This document shows positions 1 to 7,179 of a stretch of DNA of 24,796 nt, one piece after another (the first letter of the stretch is position 1; every line of letters starts with the position of its first letter). The stretch spans positions 1-24,796 of the forward strand of contig CAZTBB010000024.1 of assembly GCA_964611755.1 (NCBI GenBank), read 5' to 3'. A model generated the notes under the pieces. It was not told where the DNA came from, did no database searches, and was given only the letters and a program-made list of their open reading frames with translations. The position numbers were made by a program, and so were the translations under genes. The DNA is from CAZTBB01 sp964611755 (GTDB lineage Bacteria > Pseudomonadota > Alphaproteobacteria > Micavibrionales > Micavibrionaceae).

Positions 1-2
1 AG

Positions 3-1049
3 CTTGGCACGGATTTGAGTCAAAAAGTGCCCCAGATCAGCGCCAATTTAAAGCTCGGCGACATGGTCTATCAGGAAACACTTTTTGAAAGACGTCAGGG
101 CACATCATCAGGCCAGCGCGTAACCTCTAGCCCCTGGTCGCGTGAGGCTATTGATAAGACCTGGATGCATAGTACAAATCTGGATCTTGATTTATCGGCC
201 CAATCATTATTGTACAACAACTGGAACCTCAAAAATGCACTCATCAAGGCTAGCCTGAAAAATGGCGTTTTGAAGGTGGAGAATTTCAGTTCCAAACTGT
301 TTGGCGGAGATATAGCCGGAGCCATCAACCTGTCCTCATCCCCTGAACCAAGGGAACCACTGAACTTTGATGGGAGTTTTCAGCTGCGTGATGTGGAGTT
401 CGCAGACCTTATCAAAAGCCTGAGCGGCTCCGCATTGGTCAAGGGAAAGGGGAAGCTCAGTACAGATGTTAATTTGAAGGCTAGCGGCATTTCACAGGTG
501 GCCATGATTTTTGATCTGTCCGGCGGGGGCAATATTACCGGAAAAGAGATTGTTATCGAAGGCATGGATTTAACGCGTTTTGCCAAGGCACTCTCGGCGG
601 ACCAGAAAATCTCCGATTCTGTTCAGGGGCTATGGAAGGGCACAACAGGGGGAGGCTCAACCAGCTTTGATGCGTTGGACGGCGCTTTTGTCATCAAGGA
701 AGGTGTGGCGGATATTACCAAGCTTGATCTTGATGGGCCCAAAGCCTATATCGGCACAACCGGAAAGGTTGATTTAACCAAATGGCAGTTAGATACACAA
801 CATAGAATTACAATGAAACCGCCCGAACAGGTCGAGCCATTTGATATCGAGTTCTCAGGGCCGTTGAATAATCCATCGCAAACATTTGGCCAGGGCGCAC
901 TTGAGAATTATTTTGAGCGCAAAATCGAGCGCAAACTGAATAAGGTGCTGACGGATAAACTCGGTTTGCCTTCCAATGATAATGGCCAAGCTAACCCGGC
1001 TGAAGATGCTGTCAGGGGGCTGTTGCAGGGTATTTTAGGCGGTCAATAA
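3..1049 (+). CDS. AsmA-family protein, C-terminal part (5' end outside window)
   Basis: The frame is open to the left edge with no stop, so this is the 3' part of a larger gene; the TTG at 15 is probably an internal leucine codon, not the start. The visible 348 or so residues look like the C-terminal region of AsmA-type proteins: repeated short beta-strand stretches with alternating hydrophobics, the LFGGDIAGAINL element, a glycine-rich SGGGNITGKEI stretch, and a late FSGPLNNPSQTF segment followed by a charged helix and a glycine-rich end. AsmA-family proteins are anchored in the inner membrane, face the periplasm, and are linked to outer-membrane assembly and lipid transport. The membrane anchor would lie outside the window. 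The gene converges on the PLP-enzyme gene at 1058 with only 8 bases between them. The family call rests on overall pattern and is fairly confident; the substrate cannot be inferred. Confidence 0.8.
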   Translation, partial: LGTDLSQKVPQISANLKLGDMVYQETLFERRQGTSSGQRVTSSPWSREAIDKTWMHSTNLDLDLSAQSLLYNNWNLKNALIKASLKNGVLKVENFSSKLFGGDIAGAINLSSSPEPREPLNFDGSFQLRDVEFADLIKSLSGSALVKGKGKLSTDVNLKASGISQVAMIFDLSGGGNITGKEIVIEGMDLTRFAKALSADQKISDSVQGLWKGTTGGGSTSFDALDGAFVIKEGVADITKLDLDGPKAYIGTTGKVDLTKWQLDTQHRITMKPPEQVEPFDIEFSGPLNNPSQTFGQGALENYFERKIERKLNKVLTDKLGLPSNDNGQANPAEDAVRGLLQGILGGQ

Positions 1050-1064
1050 ATCTTGGTTTATTGA
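1043..1064. terminator. Inverted repeat between convergent stop codons, possible bidirectional terminator
   Basis: TCAATAAA at 1043-1050 and TTTATTGA at 1057-1064 are perfect reverse complements around a 6-base loop. The arms contain the TAA of the AsmA gene (1047-1049) and the TAA of the minus-strand PLP enzyme (1058-1060). The 8-bp stem is AT-rich, so it is weaker than a textbook intrinsic terminator; its placement, not its strength, suggests the role. Confidence 0.35.
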
Positions 1065-2347
1065 AAAGCAGCCTGAAAGGCGTGGTCAAGATCGGCAATC
1101 AAATCATCGGGATGCTCCAGACCAATGGATACGCGGATCAAACCATCGCTGACGCCTGCTTTGGCACGCTCTTCTGCGGCAACGCCGGAATGCGTTGTGC
1201 TGGCCGGATGACAAATGAGAGATTCCGTACCGCCAAGGCTGACGGCGGATTTGAAGAGCGAGAGCGCATTAATCAGTTTAAATGCCCTTTGTTTAGTATC
1301 CGCGCCCGTATCAATCACAAAAGAAAAGGTCGAGCCGGGACCAGAGCATTGTTTCTTATAGAGTGCCCGATAGTCTGCATCCTCAATAAAGTCCGGGTGT
1401 AATAATGTTACCTGATGATAGGGATTGTCTTTGAGCCATTCTGCCACAGCAACCGAACTGCTGGCTGCGCGTTCCATGCGGATATTCAGTGTTTCCATTG
1501 ATCGGCCGATCATCCAGCACGAATGTGGGTCGAGCTGCATGCCAAAGGCACTGCGGGTTTGCTTAACTTTAGTGAGGTGGGTTTTTGATCCGCACACGGC
1601 GCCGCCGACAAGGTCGCTATGCCCACCAATATATTTTGTCAAAGAATAAACTACCAGATCAACCCCATGTTTGATTGGGTTTTGAAATACGGGGCCAAGC
1701 ATTGTGTTATCACACACAGTAATAGGTTTATCTGTATTGTTATCAGAGGCAAATTGATCAAGAGCCTTGCCGATAGACTCAAAATCTATGAGCGCATTGG
1801 TCGGGTTGGCAGGCGTTTCCACATAAACCATTTTTACAGGGCCAAGCTCTTTTGCCTGCTCGAGAGCTTTTTCAATGTTGTTGCCATTAAAGCCAACAGC
1901 CTTGATATCAAATTGTTTGAGAACATTGACAATCAATGTCTCGGTACCGCCATATAGGGGCTGGCTGTGAACAATCACATCACCCGGGCGCAAGAATGCC
2001 AGAAAAGTTGTGCTGATCGCGCCCATACCGCTGGCGAAGGCCGCGCAGCTCTCGGAGCCTTCATAAAGAGCAAGCCTGTCTTCTATGATCTCCATATTCG
2101 GGTGGTTAAAACGGCTATAGATCAGGCCGGATTCTTGACCTTCGGGGGCTGGTTTGCGGCCTGCCATAATATGAAAAAACTCTTCACCATCTTCTGCATT
2201 TTGAAACGCATAGGTTGATGTAAGAAAGACAGGGGGTTTTACCGATCCCTCGGACATAAAAGGATCAAATCCGTAGGACATCATCTGGCTTTCGGGTTTT
2301 AAGGTATGACCATGAATATCTTTTTTCTTATATTTTGAAACGGGCAT
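1058..2347 (-). CDS. Cystathionine gamma-synthase/methionine gamma-lyase family PLP enzyme
   Basis: A 429-residue fold-type I PLP enzyme of the Cys/Met metabolism family (trans-sulfuration enzymes). The PLP lysine is K238 in YSLTKY, with the usual following GGHSDLVGG. The cofactor-site motif ASGMGAI (105-111), the YSRFNHPN substrate/PLP loop (77-84) and the pyridine-nitrogen aspartate D213 in VCDNT are all present. The length is slightly above the usual ~400, with about 30 extra N-terminal residues that keep a SYGFDPF element. The family includes cystathionine gamma-synthase, beta-lyase, methionine gamma-lyase and O-acylhomoserine sulfhydrylase, and I cannot choose between them from motifs. 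The gene is last in a fumC - ribbon-helix-helix - PLP enzyme operon, 10 bases after the preceding stop, with a GAGAAG ribosome-binding site just before the ATG. Confidence 0.9.
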   Translation of the reverse strand: MPVSKYKKKDIHGHTLKPESQMMSYGFDPFMSEGSVKPPVFLTSTYAFQNAEDGEEFFHIMAGRKPAPEGQESGLIYSRFNHPNMEIIEDRLALYEGSESCAAFASGMGAISTTFLAFLRPGDVIVHSQPLYGGTETLIVNVLKQFDIKAVGFNGNNIEKALEQAKELGPVKMVYVETPANPTNALIDFESIGKALDQFASDNNTDKPITVCDNTMLGPVFQNPIKHGVDLVVYSLTKYIGGHSDLVGGAVCGSKTHLTKVKQTRSAFGMQLDPHSCWMIGRSMETLNIRMERAASSSVAVAEWLKDNPYHQVTLLHPDFIEDADYRALYKKQCSGPGSTFSFVIDTGADTKQRAFKLINALSLFKSAVSLGGTESLICHPASTTHSGVAAEERAKAGVSDGLIRVSIGLEHPDDLIADLDHAFQAAFQ

Positions 2348-2357
2348 TTTTCTTCTC

Positions 2358-2573
2358 TTATGTGTTTTTTAGCCAATCTATGACGGCCAAACGCAAGGCG
2401 CTGGATAGATTGCTCTGTTGACGTTTTTCATCAATTTGCGTGACCAGCTGGTTTAAGGATATCCCTTGCTCCGCAGCTATAGCCTTTAATTCCGTCCAGA
2501 ATTCCTCTTCCAGGGAAACGCTGGTGGCATGGCCGGCAATATTAACGGAGCGCTTTTTCAAATGGGTATCCAC
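2358..2573 (-). CDS. Ribbon-helix-helix domain protein (RHH_4-like)
   Basis: A small 71-residue protein with a ribbon-helix-helix pattern: a beta strand (SVNIAGHATSVSLEEEFW), then helix ELKAIAAEQGI, a turn, and helix SLNQLVTQIDEKR, ending with an ALRLAVIDWLK helix. This matches the alphaproteobacterial family usually annotated as ribbon-helix-helix domain-containing protein (RHH_4). Such proteins are likely DNA-binding and often lie beside fumC in alphaproteobacteria; their targets are not well known. The start is GTG at 2573, one base after the fumC stop (TAG at 2577-2575), which points to translational coupling. It lies between fumC and the PLP enzyme. No toxin gene is adjacent, so I do not call it an antitoxin. 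Confidence 0.8.
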   Translation of the reverse strand: MDTHLKKRSVNIAGHATSVSLEEEFWTELKAIAAEQGISLNQLVTQIDEKRQQSNLSSALRLAVIDWLKNT

Positions 2574-2574
2574 C

Positions 2575-3990
2575 CTAATCGCGCGGCTTAATCATGTCGA
2601 TGGGTTGTACCCATTCATCAAACTGCTCATCGGTCAAAAGCTCGAGTGCCAAAGCCGCTTCTTTTAAGGTTGAGCCATCCGCATGGGCCTTTTTGGCGAT
2701 CTTTGCCGCATTATCATAACCAATATGCGGGTTAAGTGCCGTGACCAGCATAAGGCTTTCATTTAAAAGCTTCTCAAGGCGTGGCAAGTTTGGCTCAATG
2801 CCTTGGACGCAATTATCTGTAAAGCTGCGCGCGCCATCGGCAATAAGACGTATGGATTGCAGCACATTGTAAATGATGACTGGCTTGAAAACATTTAACT
2901 CAAAATGACCATTGGAGTTGGCAATGCTTACGGCTGTGTTGTTCCCCATGACTTGCGCACAGATCATTGTCAGCGCTTCACATTGTGTTGGGTTTACCTT
3001 ACCCGGCATGATCGAAGAGCCAGGCTCATTGGCCGGCAGGTTAATCTCCCCGATACCGCAACGCGGGCCAGATCCAAGCAGACGAATATCATTTGCGATT
3101 TTCATTAATGATGTGGCGATAACGTTCAAAGCGCCGGAGACTTCGACCATAGCATCATGCGCGGCTAGCGCCTCAAATTTATTCTCGGCAGTAACAAATT
3201 CAAGACCGGTAATATTGGCCACATTGGCCGCGAATTGCACATCAAACCCCGCTTTGGAATTAATCCCTGTCCCAACAGCTGTGCCGCCTTGGGCAAGCTG
3301 CATGAGGCGTGGCAATGTGTCTTGGATACGCTTAATGCCATTTTCAACTTGTTTGGCATAGCCAGAGAATTCTTGTCCCAATGTAAGCGGCGTTGCATCC
3401 TGTAAATGCGTGCGGCCAATTTTAACGATCTTCTCATATTCTTTCGCCTTGCTATCAAGCGCGGCGTGTAATTTTTGAAGGTTAGGGACAAGCTCATGAT
3501 GAATTTGCTCTCCGGCGGCAATATGCATGGCTGTCGGGAAGGTGTCATTCGAGGATTGCCCCATATTGACATGATCATTCGGGTGCACCGGCGTTTTCCC
3601 GCCGCGCGTCCCATCCAGCATTTCATTGGCCCGTCCCGCGATCACTTCGTTTGCGTTCATATTGCTTTGTGTGCCGGAACCGGTTTGCCACACAGAAAGC
3701 GGGAACTCATCGGCTAGGGTGCCATCGATCACTTCATCGGCGGCCTTCACAATGGCATCGCCGAGTTTTTGATCTAAAACTCCAAGGGCAATATTGGTCA
3801 GAGCAGAGGCTTTCTTTTGAATCCCCAGCGCTCTTACAAGCGGGGCCGGCATTTTTTCTGTACCAATATCAAAGTTTTTCAGGCTGCGCTGCGTTTGCGC
3901 GCCCCAATAACTGCTTGCCGGGACGTCAATCTCACCAATTGAATCTGTTTCTGTCCGTGTTTCTGCGTCTTTCATCGCTGGGTTTGCCAT
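2575..3990 (-). CDS. fumC: Fumarate hydratase, class II
   Basis: A 471-residue cytoplasmic enzyme converting fumarate to L-malate in the TCA cycle; the length is normal for class II, the iron-independent type. The fumarase/aspartase signature GSSIMPGKVNP is at 324-334 and holds the catalytic serine (S325). The GRTHLQDATP block (192-201) carries the catalytic histidine (H195). SGTQSNMNANEV (105-116) and HPNDHVNMGQSSNDT (136-150) are fumarase-specific substrate-site blocks; the latter separates it from aspartase and argininosuccinate lyase relatives. The ATG is preceded by AAGGAG at good spacing. It appears to be the first gene of an operon with the ribbon-helix-helix protein and the PLP enzyme, 45 bases downstream of the damaged end of purK on the same strand, so read-through from purK is possible. 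Confidence 0.97.
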   Translation of the reverse strand: MANPAMKDAETRTETDSIGEIDVPASSYWGAQTQRSLKNFDIGTEKMPAPLVRALGIQKKASALTNIALGVLDQKLGDAIVKAADEVIDGTLADEFPLSVWQTGSGTQSNMNANEVIAGRANEMLDGTRGGKTPVHPNDHVNMGQSSNDTFPTAMHIAAGEQIHHELVPNLQKLHAALDSKAKEYEKIVKIGRTHLQDATPLTLGQEFSGYAKQVENGIKRIQDTLPRLMQLAQGGTAVGTGINSKAGFDVQFAANVANITGLEFVTAENKFEALAAHDAMVEVSGALNVIATSLMKIANDIRLLGSGPRCGIGEINLPANEPGSSIMPGKVNPTQCEALTMICAQVMGNNTAVSIANSNGHFELNVFKPVIIYNVLQSIRLIADGARSFTDNCVQGIEPNLPRLEKLLNESLMLVTALNPHIGYDNAAKIAKKAHADGSTLKEAALALELLTDEQFDEWVQPIDMIKPRD

Positions 3991-4035
3991 ATGATTTGCT
4001 CCTTATGCTTCCATCAAAATCATTCTTAGTATTAT

Positions 4036-5103
4036 TTATCCGTCTNNNNNNNNNNAAATCGTGACATGTCCCATTTTCCGGCCATCACGCACGTCATCCT
4101 TGCCGTAAAGATGCACACTCGCGCGCGGGTTTTCAAGATAGTTTTCAAGGCTCTCCACGTCTTTGCCAATCAAGTTAATCATCACGCAGGAACCAAGGCG
4201 CTGTGGGTCGAGGACGGGCAGGCCGCATACGGCACGCACATGGTTTTCAAACTGTGATGTGATACAGGCATCGATGCTCCAATGCCCTGAGTTATGGGTG
4301 CGGGGGGCGATTTCGTTGGCCAAAATACGCCCATCTTTCGTGACAAAAAGCTCCAGCGCCAAAACACCTTGTAAATTAATGTGGTGCGCGAGTTGCTCCG
4401 TCATATGGATGGCTTTTTGGGCAATATCATTACTGATGGGGGCGGGCAGGATGGTCTTATCGAGAATGTGGTTCTTATGTTCATTCAAACACGGGCCATA
4501 GGTAACGCATTCACCTTCCACATCGCGGGCAATAATAACAGAGATTTCACACTCGAAATCAACGATTTCTTCGGCAATCATTTTTTGCCCGTCAAATCCG
4601 CTCCACACCGTTTCGATATCTGTGGATGTCTTAATCCTTGCCTGACCCTTTCCATCATATCCAAAACGTGCCGTTTTTAATATGCACTGCTCCGTGTTCC
4701 ACTCCCTCAAAATAGATGTAACATCATCGGCGGATGTGGGTTCGGCCCATCGTGCCGTATCAATGCCAATTTCATTCAAGAAAGACTTTTCAGAGATGCG
4801 GTCCTGCGCCACGTTCAAAAGATTTTCGTCGGGGTAAACCGGCTTGAATTTTTTAAGGTGTTTTACGGCGTCTACGGGGATATTTTCAAATTCATAGGTG
4901 ATGACATCAACGCGGCTGGCAAACTCCTCAAGCGCGGTTTCATTATCATAATCGGCTATGATGGTTTTTTTGCTGACGGTCTCTGCCGGGCTGTTTTCTT
5001 CCGGTGTGAAGATGATGCACTCTATACCAAGCTGTGCTGCTGCTAAGGCGCTCATGCGGCCAAGCTGGCCTCCGCCTACAATGCCTAATGTAATCTTTTC
5101 CAT
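4036..5103 (-). CDS. purK: 5-(carboxyamino)imidazole ribonucleotide synthase, C-terminus interrupted by assembly gap
   Basis: An ATP-grasp enzyme that carboxylates aminoimidazole ribonucleotide with bicarbonate and ATP (purine synthesis step 6a). The N-terminal GIVGGGQLGRM (7-17) is the PurK dinucleotide-like loop. The middle has the ATP-grasp KTARFGYDGKGQ block and the metal/phosphate segment EIAPRTHNSGHWSID. The C-terminal DGRKMGHVTI is the usual end region of PurK. Directly after that come 10 N, so the last residues and the stop (read here at 4036-4038) depend on an arbitrary gap length and cannot be trusted. Bacterial PurK proteins usually run some 10-25 residues past this motif, so sequence is probably missing. 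It lies 13 bases after purE on the same strand, clearly one unit. Confidence 0.93.
   Translation of the reverse strand: MEKITLGIVGGGQLGRMSALAAAQLGIECIIFTPEENSPAETVSKKTIIADYDNETALEEFASRVDVITYEFENIPVDAVKHLKKFKPVYPDENLLNVAQDRISEKSFLNEIGIDTARWAEPTSADDVTSILREWNTEQCILKTARFGYDGKGQARIKTSTDIETVWSGFDGQKMIAEEIVDFECEISVIIARDVEGECVTYGPCLNEHKNHILDKTILPAPISNDIAQKAIHMTEQLAHHINLQGVLALELFVTKDGRILANEIAPRTHNSGHWSIDACITSQFENHVRAVCGLPVLDPQRLGSCVMINLIGKDVESLENYLENPRASVHLYGKDDVRDGRKMGHVTIXXXXDG
4046..4055. other. Assembly gap (10 N) inside the 3' end of purK
   Basis: Ten consecutive N. The round length is typical of a scaffold placeholder, not a measured distance. It falls just after the last conserved PurK motif and before the fumC upstream region, so both the purK terminus and any purK terminator or fumC promoter in the true intergenic sequence may be missing. 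Confidence 0.98.
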
Positions 5104-5116
5104 GAGATTTTATGTA

Positions 5117-5614
5117 TCAGTCTTTTGGCGCTTCCGCAACGGCTTCGCTTTGGGTTTTGCGAAAATCATCAAGGCGCGTTGCAAGTGCGTCATCCGTTGT
5201 TGCCAGAATGGATGCTGCGAGTATGCCTGCATTCTTTGCGCCGGCCTTGCCAATGGCCAATGTGCCAACAGGAATACCGCCCGGCATCTGCGCAATTGAG
5301 AGAAGGCTATCCATACCTTTTAGGGCTTTACTTTCAACCGGAACGCCTAAAACGGGGAGCGGCGTCAAGCTCGCAACCATGCCGGGCAAGTGCGCTGCGC
5401 CGCCTGCGCCCGCAATAATGACGCGTAAGCCGTTATCTTTGGCTGATTTTGCAAATTCAACCATGCGGTCAGGTGTGCGGTGTGCAGATACAATCTTCAC
5501 TTCATGGGGGATGTCTAATGCATGCAGTATGTCATGGGCTTCTTTCATTGTGTCCCAATCGGATTGGGATCCCATGATAACGGCAACGAGTGGGTTTGAA
5601 TCGGAATATGTCAT
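5117..5614 (-). CDS. purE: N5-carboxyaminoimidazole ribonucleotide mutase
   Basis: A 165-residue class I PurE, which moves the carboxyl group of N5-CAIR to carbon 4 to give CAIR (purine synthesis step 6b), taking its substrate from PurK. Conserved blocks: GSQSDWDTM (15-23), VSAHRTPDRM (42-51, with the catalytic H45) and the glycine-rich GAGGAAHLPGM (69-79, with H75), then LPVLGVPVESK. The length is normal for bacterial PurE. It lies 13 bases upstream of purK and 27 bases downstream of the ydcH stop, all on the minus strand. The ribosome-binding site is weak (AAGCAAG). The tail after about residue 150 is polar and variable. Confidence 0.96.
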   Translation of the reverse strand: MTYSDSNPLVAVIMGSQSDWDTMKEAHDILHALDIPHEVKIVSAHRTPDRMVEFAKSAKDNGLRVIIAGAGGAAHLPGMVASLTPLPVLGVPVESKALKGMDSLLSIAQMPGGIPVGTLAIGKAGAKNAGILAASILATTDDALATRLDDFRKTQSEAVAEAPKD

Positions 5615-5641
5615 GGCTTGCTTATAATATATTACAAGGTC

Positions 5642-5845
5642 TTAAGCAATGATATCGTCAATCAATGCGCTTTCAATTTTCTGGATCATATCTTTGAGCC
5701 AGAGTTTCTTTTTCTTAAGCTGCTGCATGTGGAAAAGGTTAATCGGCTGGTCACTATGCAAGGCGCGCTCGATCATCTCATCGAGGGCTTGGTGTTCCGT
5801 TTTATATTCTGTGAGCTTTAAGCGAAGCTCTTCTTCATCTTCCAT
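5642..5845 (-). CDS. YdcH/DUF465 family small protein
   Basis: A small, highly charged helical protein of 67 residues from the ATG at 5845. The frame extends to a TTG at 5863, but the ATG start gives the normal family length and the MEDEEELRLKL beginning. The pattern is two amphipathic helices with a LFHMQQLKKKKLWLKD centre; the Lx(3)L...KKKKLxLKD core is typical of the YdcH/DUF465 family, very common in proteobacteria, of unknown biochemical function and often dimeric. It lies directly upstream of purE on the same strand (27-base gap), an arrangement seen in other alphaproteobacteria. Its promoter must lie in the 170-base AT-rich region shared with the divergent phosphofructokinase gene. Confidence 0.8.
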   Translation of the reverse strand: MEDEEELRLKLTEYKTEHQALDEMIERALHSDQPINLFHMQQLKKKKLWLKDMIQKIESALIDDIIA

Positions 5846-5926
5846 AATTTTGTATAATCTCAAAATTCTTTTCGAGTTAGAAAATAAACATTACCAGATA
5901 ATTCATTGTTTGATAATATGAAATTT

Positions 5927-5949
5927 AGATCAATGTTCGATGTTGATCT
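5927..5949. repeat. Inverted repeat in the ydcH/pfk divergent region, operator-like
   Basis: AGATCAA (5927-5933) and TTGATCT (5943-5949) are perfect 7-base inverted arms with a 9-base centre, giving about 1.5 helical turns between half-sites. It lies upstream of a TATAAT at 5973-5978 in the divergent region. The geometry fits a dimeric regulator site; no regulator can be assigned, and a chance palindrome is possible. Confidence 0.35.
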
Positions 5950-5978
5950 GAGAAAAACATATTTTCCATATTTATAAT
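5950..5978 (+). promoter_or_regulatory. Candidate promoter for the phosphofructokinase gene
   Basis: A perfect -10 hexamer TATAAT lies at 5973-5978, about 40 bases before the ATG at 6019, within AT-rich sequence. No good -35 box is seen at 17 bases (GAGAAA at 5950-5955), which would fit either an activator-dependent promoter or a chance -10 match. The inverted repeat ending at 5949 abuts the -35 position. Confidence 0.35.
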
Positions 5979-6018
5979 AGTATTAACCAATAAACTGTTC
6001 AAGTAAAAAGTAAGCAAA

Positions 6019-7101
6019 ATGAGTAAAACAATTGGAATTCTTACAAGTGGCGGTGATTGCGCAGGATTGAATGCGGTGATGCGCGCGGTTGTGCTTTATG
6101 CCGATACGCTGGGTTGGACGGTGATTGGCCTGGAGGACGGGACTGCCGGGCTGTTGGAGCCCGCCCCGCGCTATCGCAGATTGGGTCCCGCGGATTTTGA
6201 TAATAATGTTCTGCGTCAGGGGGGAACGATCCTCGGGACAACCAATAACCGTAACCCGTTTGAATACCCGATGGAGGATGGAACAACCAAAGACCGTTCG
6301 GATGAATTAATCGCTGAGCTCAAAAAGCTCGGCATTGAGGCGCTTATCGGGATTGGCGGGGATGGAAGTTTTGCAATCCTTAGCCGTTTAGCCGAGCAGG
6401 GCGGGATTAACTTTATTGGCGTGCCCAAGACAATTGATAATGATGTGTGTGAAACATCGGCCTCTGTCGGGTTTGATACGGCCGTTGCTGTGGCGACCGA
6501 GGCGCTTGATCGCTTACAACCAACGGCGGCCAGCCATGACCGTGTGATGATATTAGAGGTTATGGGGCGTGATGCCGGGCATATCGCTCTTGGCGCCGGT
6601 ATCGCAGGTGGGGCAGATGTTGTCTTAATTCCTGAAATTCCATATTCAATTGAAGCAGTTGCCAAGAAAATAAAGGCCGTTAAGAGAACGGGGCGTAATT
6701 TTGCACTTGTGATTGTATCCGAAGCCGTGAAAACGCCGGATGGCGAGAAGCAAGAGGTTGTCTATCATGGCGGAGAAAGTCGCTATGGTGGTATTGGGGA
6801 ATATCTTGGCCCTAAGATTGCCCAAGCAACAGGCTTTGAGACACGCGTCACTGTTTTGGGGCATGTCCAGCGCGGTGGGTCGCCCACATATAATGACCGC
6901 CTATTGGCGCAGTGTTTTGGAATTAAAGCCGTTGACCTTATTCAAGCAGGCAGATTTAACCGCATGGTAGCCTGGAAAAACCGTGAGGTTGTCGATGTGG
7001 CTATTGCGGATGCCATTAAACATCCGCATATCGTCAACAAAGACGGGCATTTGATGCATACGGCCAGAGCGCTGGGTATTTCTTTTGGTGATGACGGTTA
7101 A
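6019..7101 (+). CDS. 6-phosphofructokinase, Gly/Lys active-site type
   Basis: A 360-residue PfkA-family enzyme phosphorylating fructose 6-phosphate in glycolysis. Blocks in order: ILTSGGDCAGLNAV (7-20, donor phosphate loop), GIGGDGS (111-117), VPKTIDND (135-142, catalytic base D140), MGRDAGH (182-188) and GHVQRGGSPT (281-290, substrate binding). At the two donor-selecting positions of the family (E. coli numbering 104 and 124) it has Gly (G116) and Lys (K137). Typical ATP enzymes have Gly/Gly and typical PPi enzymes Asp/Lys. Since glycine at 104 leaves room for ATP, I predict ATP use, but the lysine is PPi-like, so donor assignment is uncertain. At 360 residues it is about 40 longer than E. 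coli PfkA. Many alphaproteobacteria lack a PFK and use the Entner-Doudoroff route, so its presence is informative. Two PH-domain genes follow on the same strand. Confidence 0.93.
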   Translation: MSKTIGILTSGGDCAGLNAVMRAVVLYADTLGWTVIGLEDGTAGLLEPAPRYRRLGPADFDNNVLRQGGTILGTTNNRNPFEYPMEDGTTKDRSDELIAELKKLGIEALIGIGGDGSFAILSRLAEQGGINFIGVPKTIDNDVCETSASVGFDTAVAVATEALDRLQPTAASHDRVMILEVMGRDAGHIALGAGIAGGADVVLIPEIPYSIEAVAKKIKAVKRTGRNFALVIVSEAVKTPDGEKQEVVYHGGESRYGGIGEYLGPKIAQATGFETRVTVLGHVQRGGSPTYNDRLLAQCFGIKAVDLIQAGRFNRMVAWKNREVVDVAIADAIKHPHIVNKDGHLMHTARALGISFGDDG

Positions 7102-7179
7102 GAGAGCCTTGCCCCGCCGCGCTAGCCGCGATACAGTTTTCAAAGTTAGATATAATTTTTTTAATAAGGCAGATTTTTT

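Noticed and set aside
2358..2573. Ribbon-helix-helix protein as an antitoxin
   Set aside because: No toxin-like gene is adjacent; neighbours are full-length metabolic enzymes.
2912..3361. 149-residue plus-strand open frame antisense to fumC
   Set aside because: It is a shadow of fumC codons; fumC motifs are intact across the region.
3991..4023. ATGATTT/AAATCAT inverted arms in the fumC leader
   Set aside because: The 7-base arms are AT-rich with a 19-base loop and lie next to an assembly gap; too weak to call a riboswitch or attenuator.
6216..6665. 149-residue minus-strand open frame within the phosphofructokinase gene
   Set aside because: It is complementary to conserved PFK motifs and has no independent support.
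7102..7179. GC-rich CCGCGCTAGCCGCG after the phosphofructokinase gene as an intrinsic terminator
   Set aside because: The symmetry is imperfect and no T-run follows directly, so a terminator is not supported.
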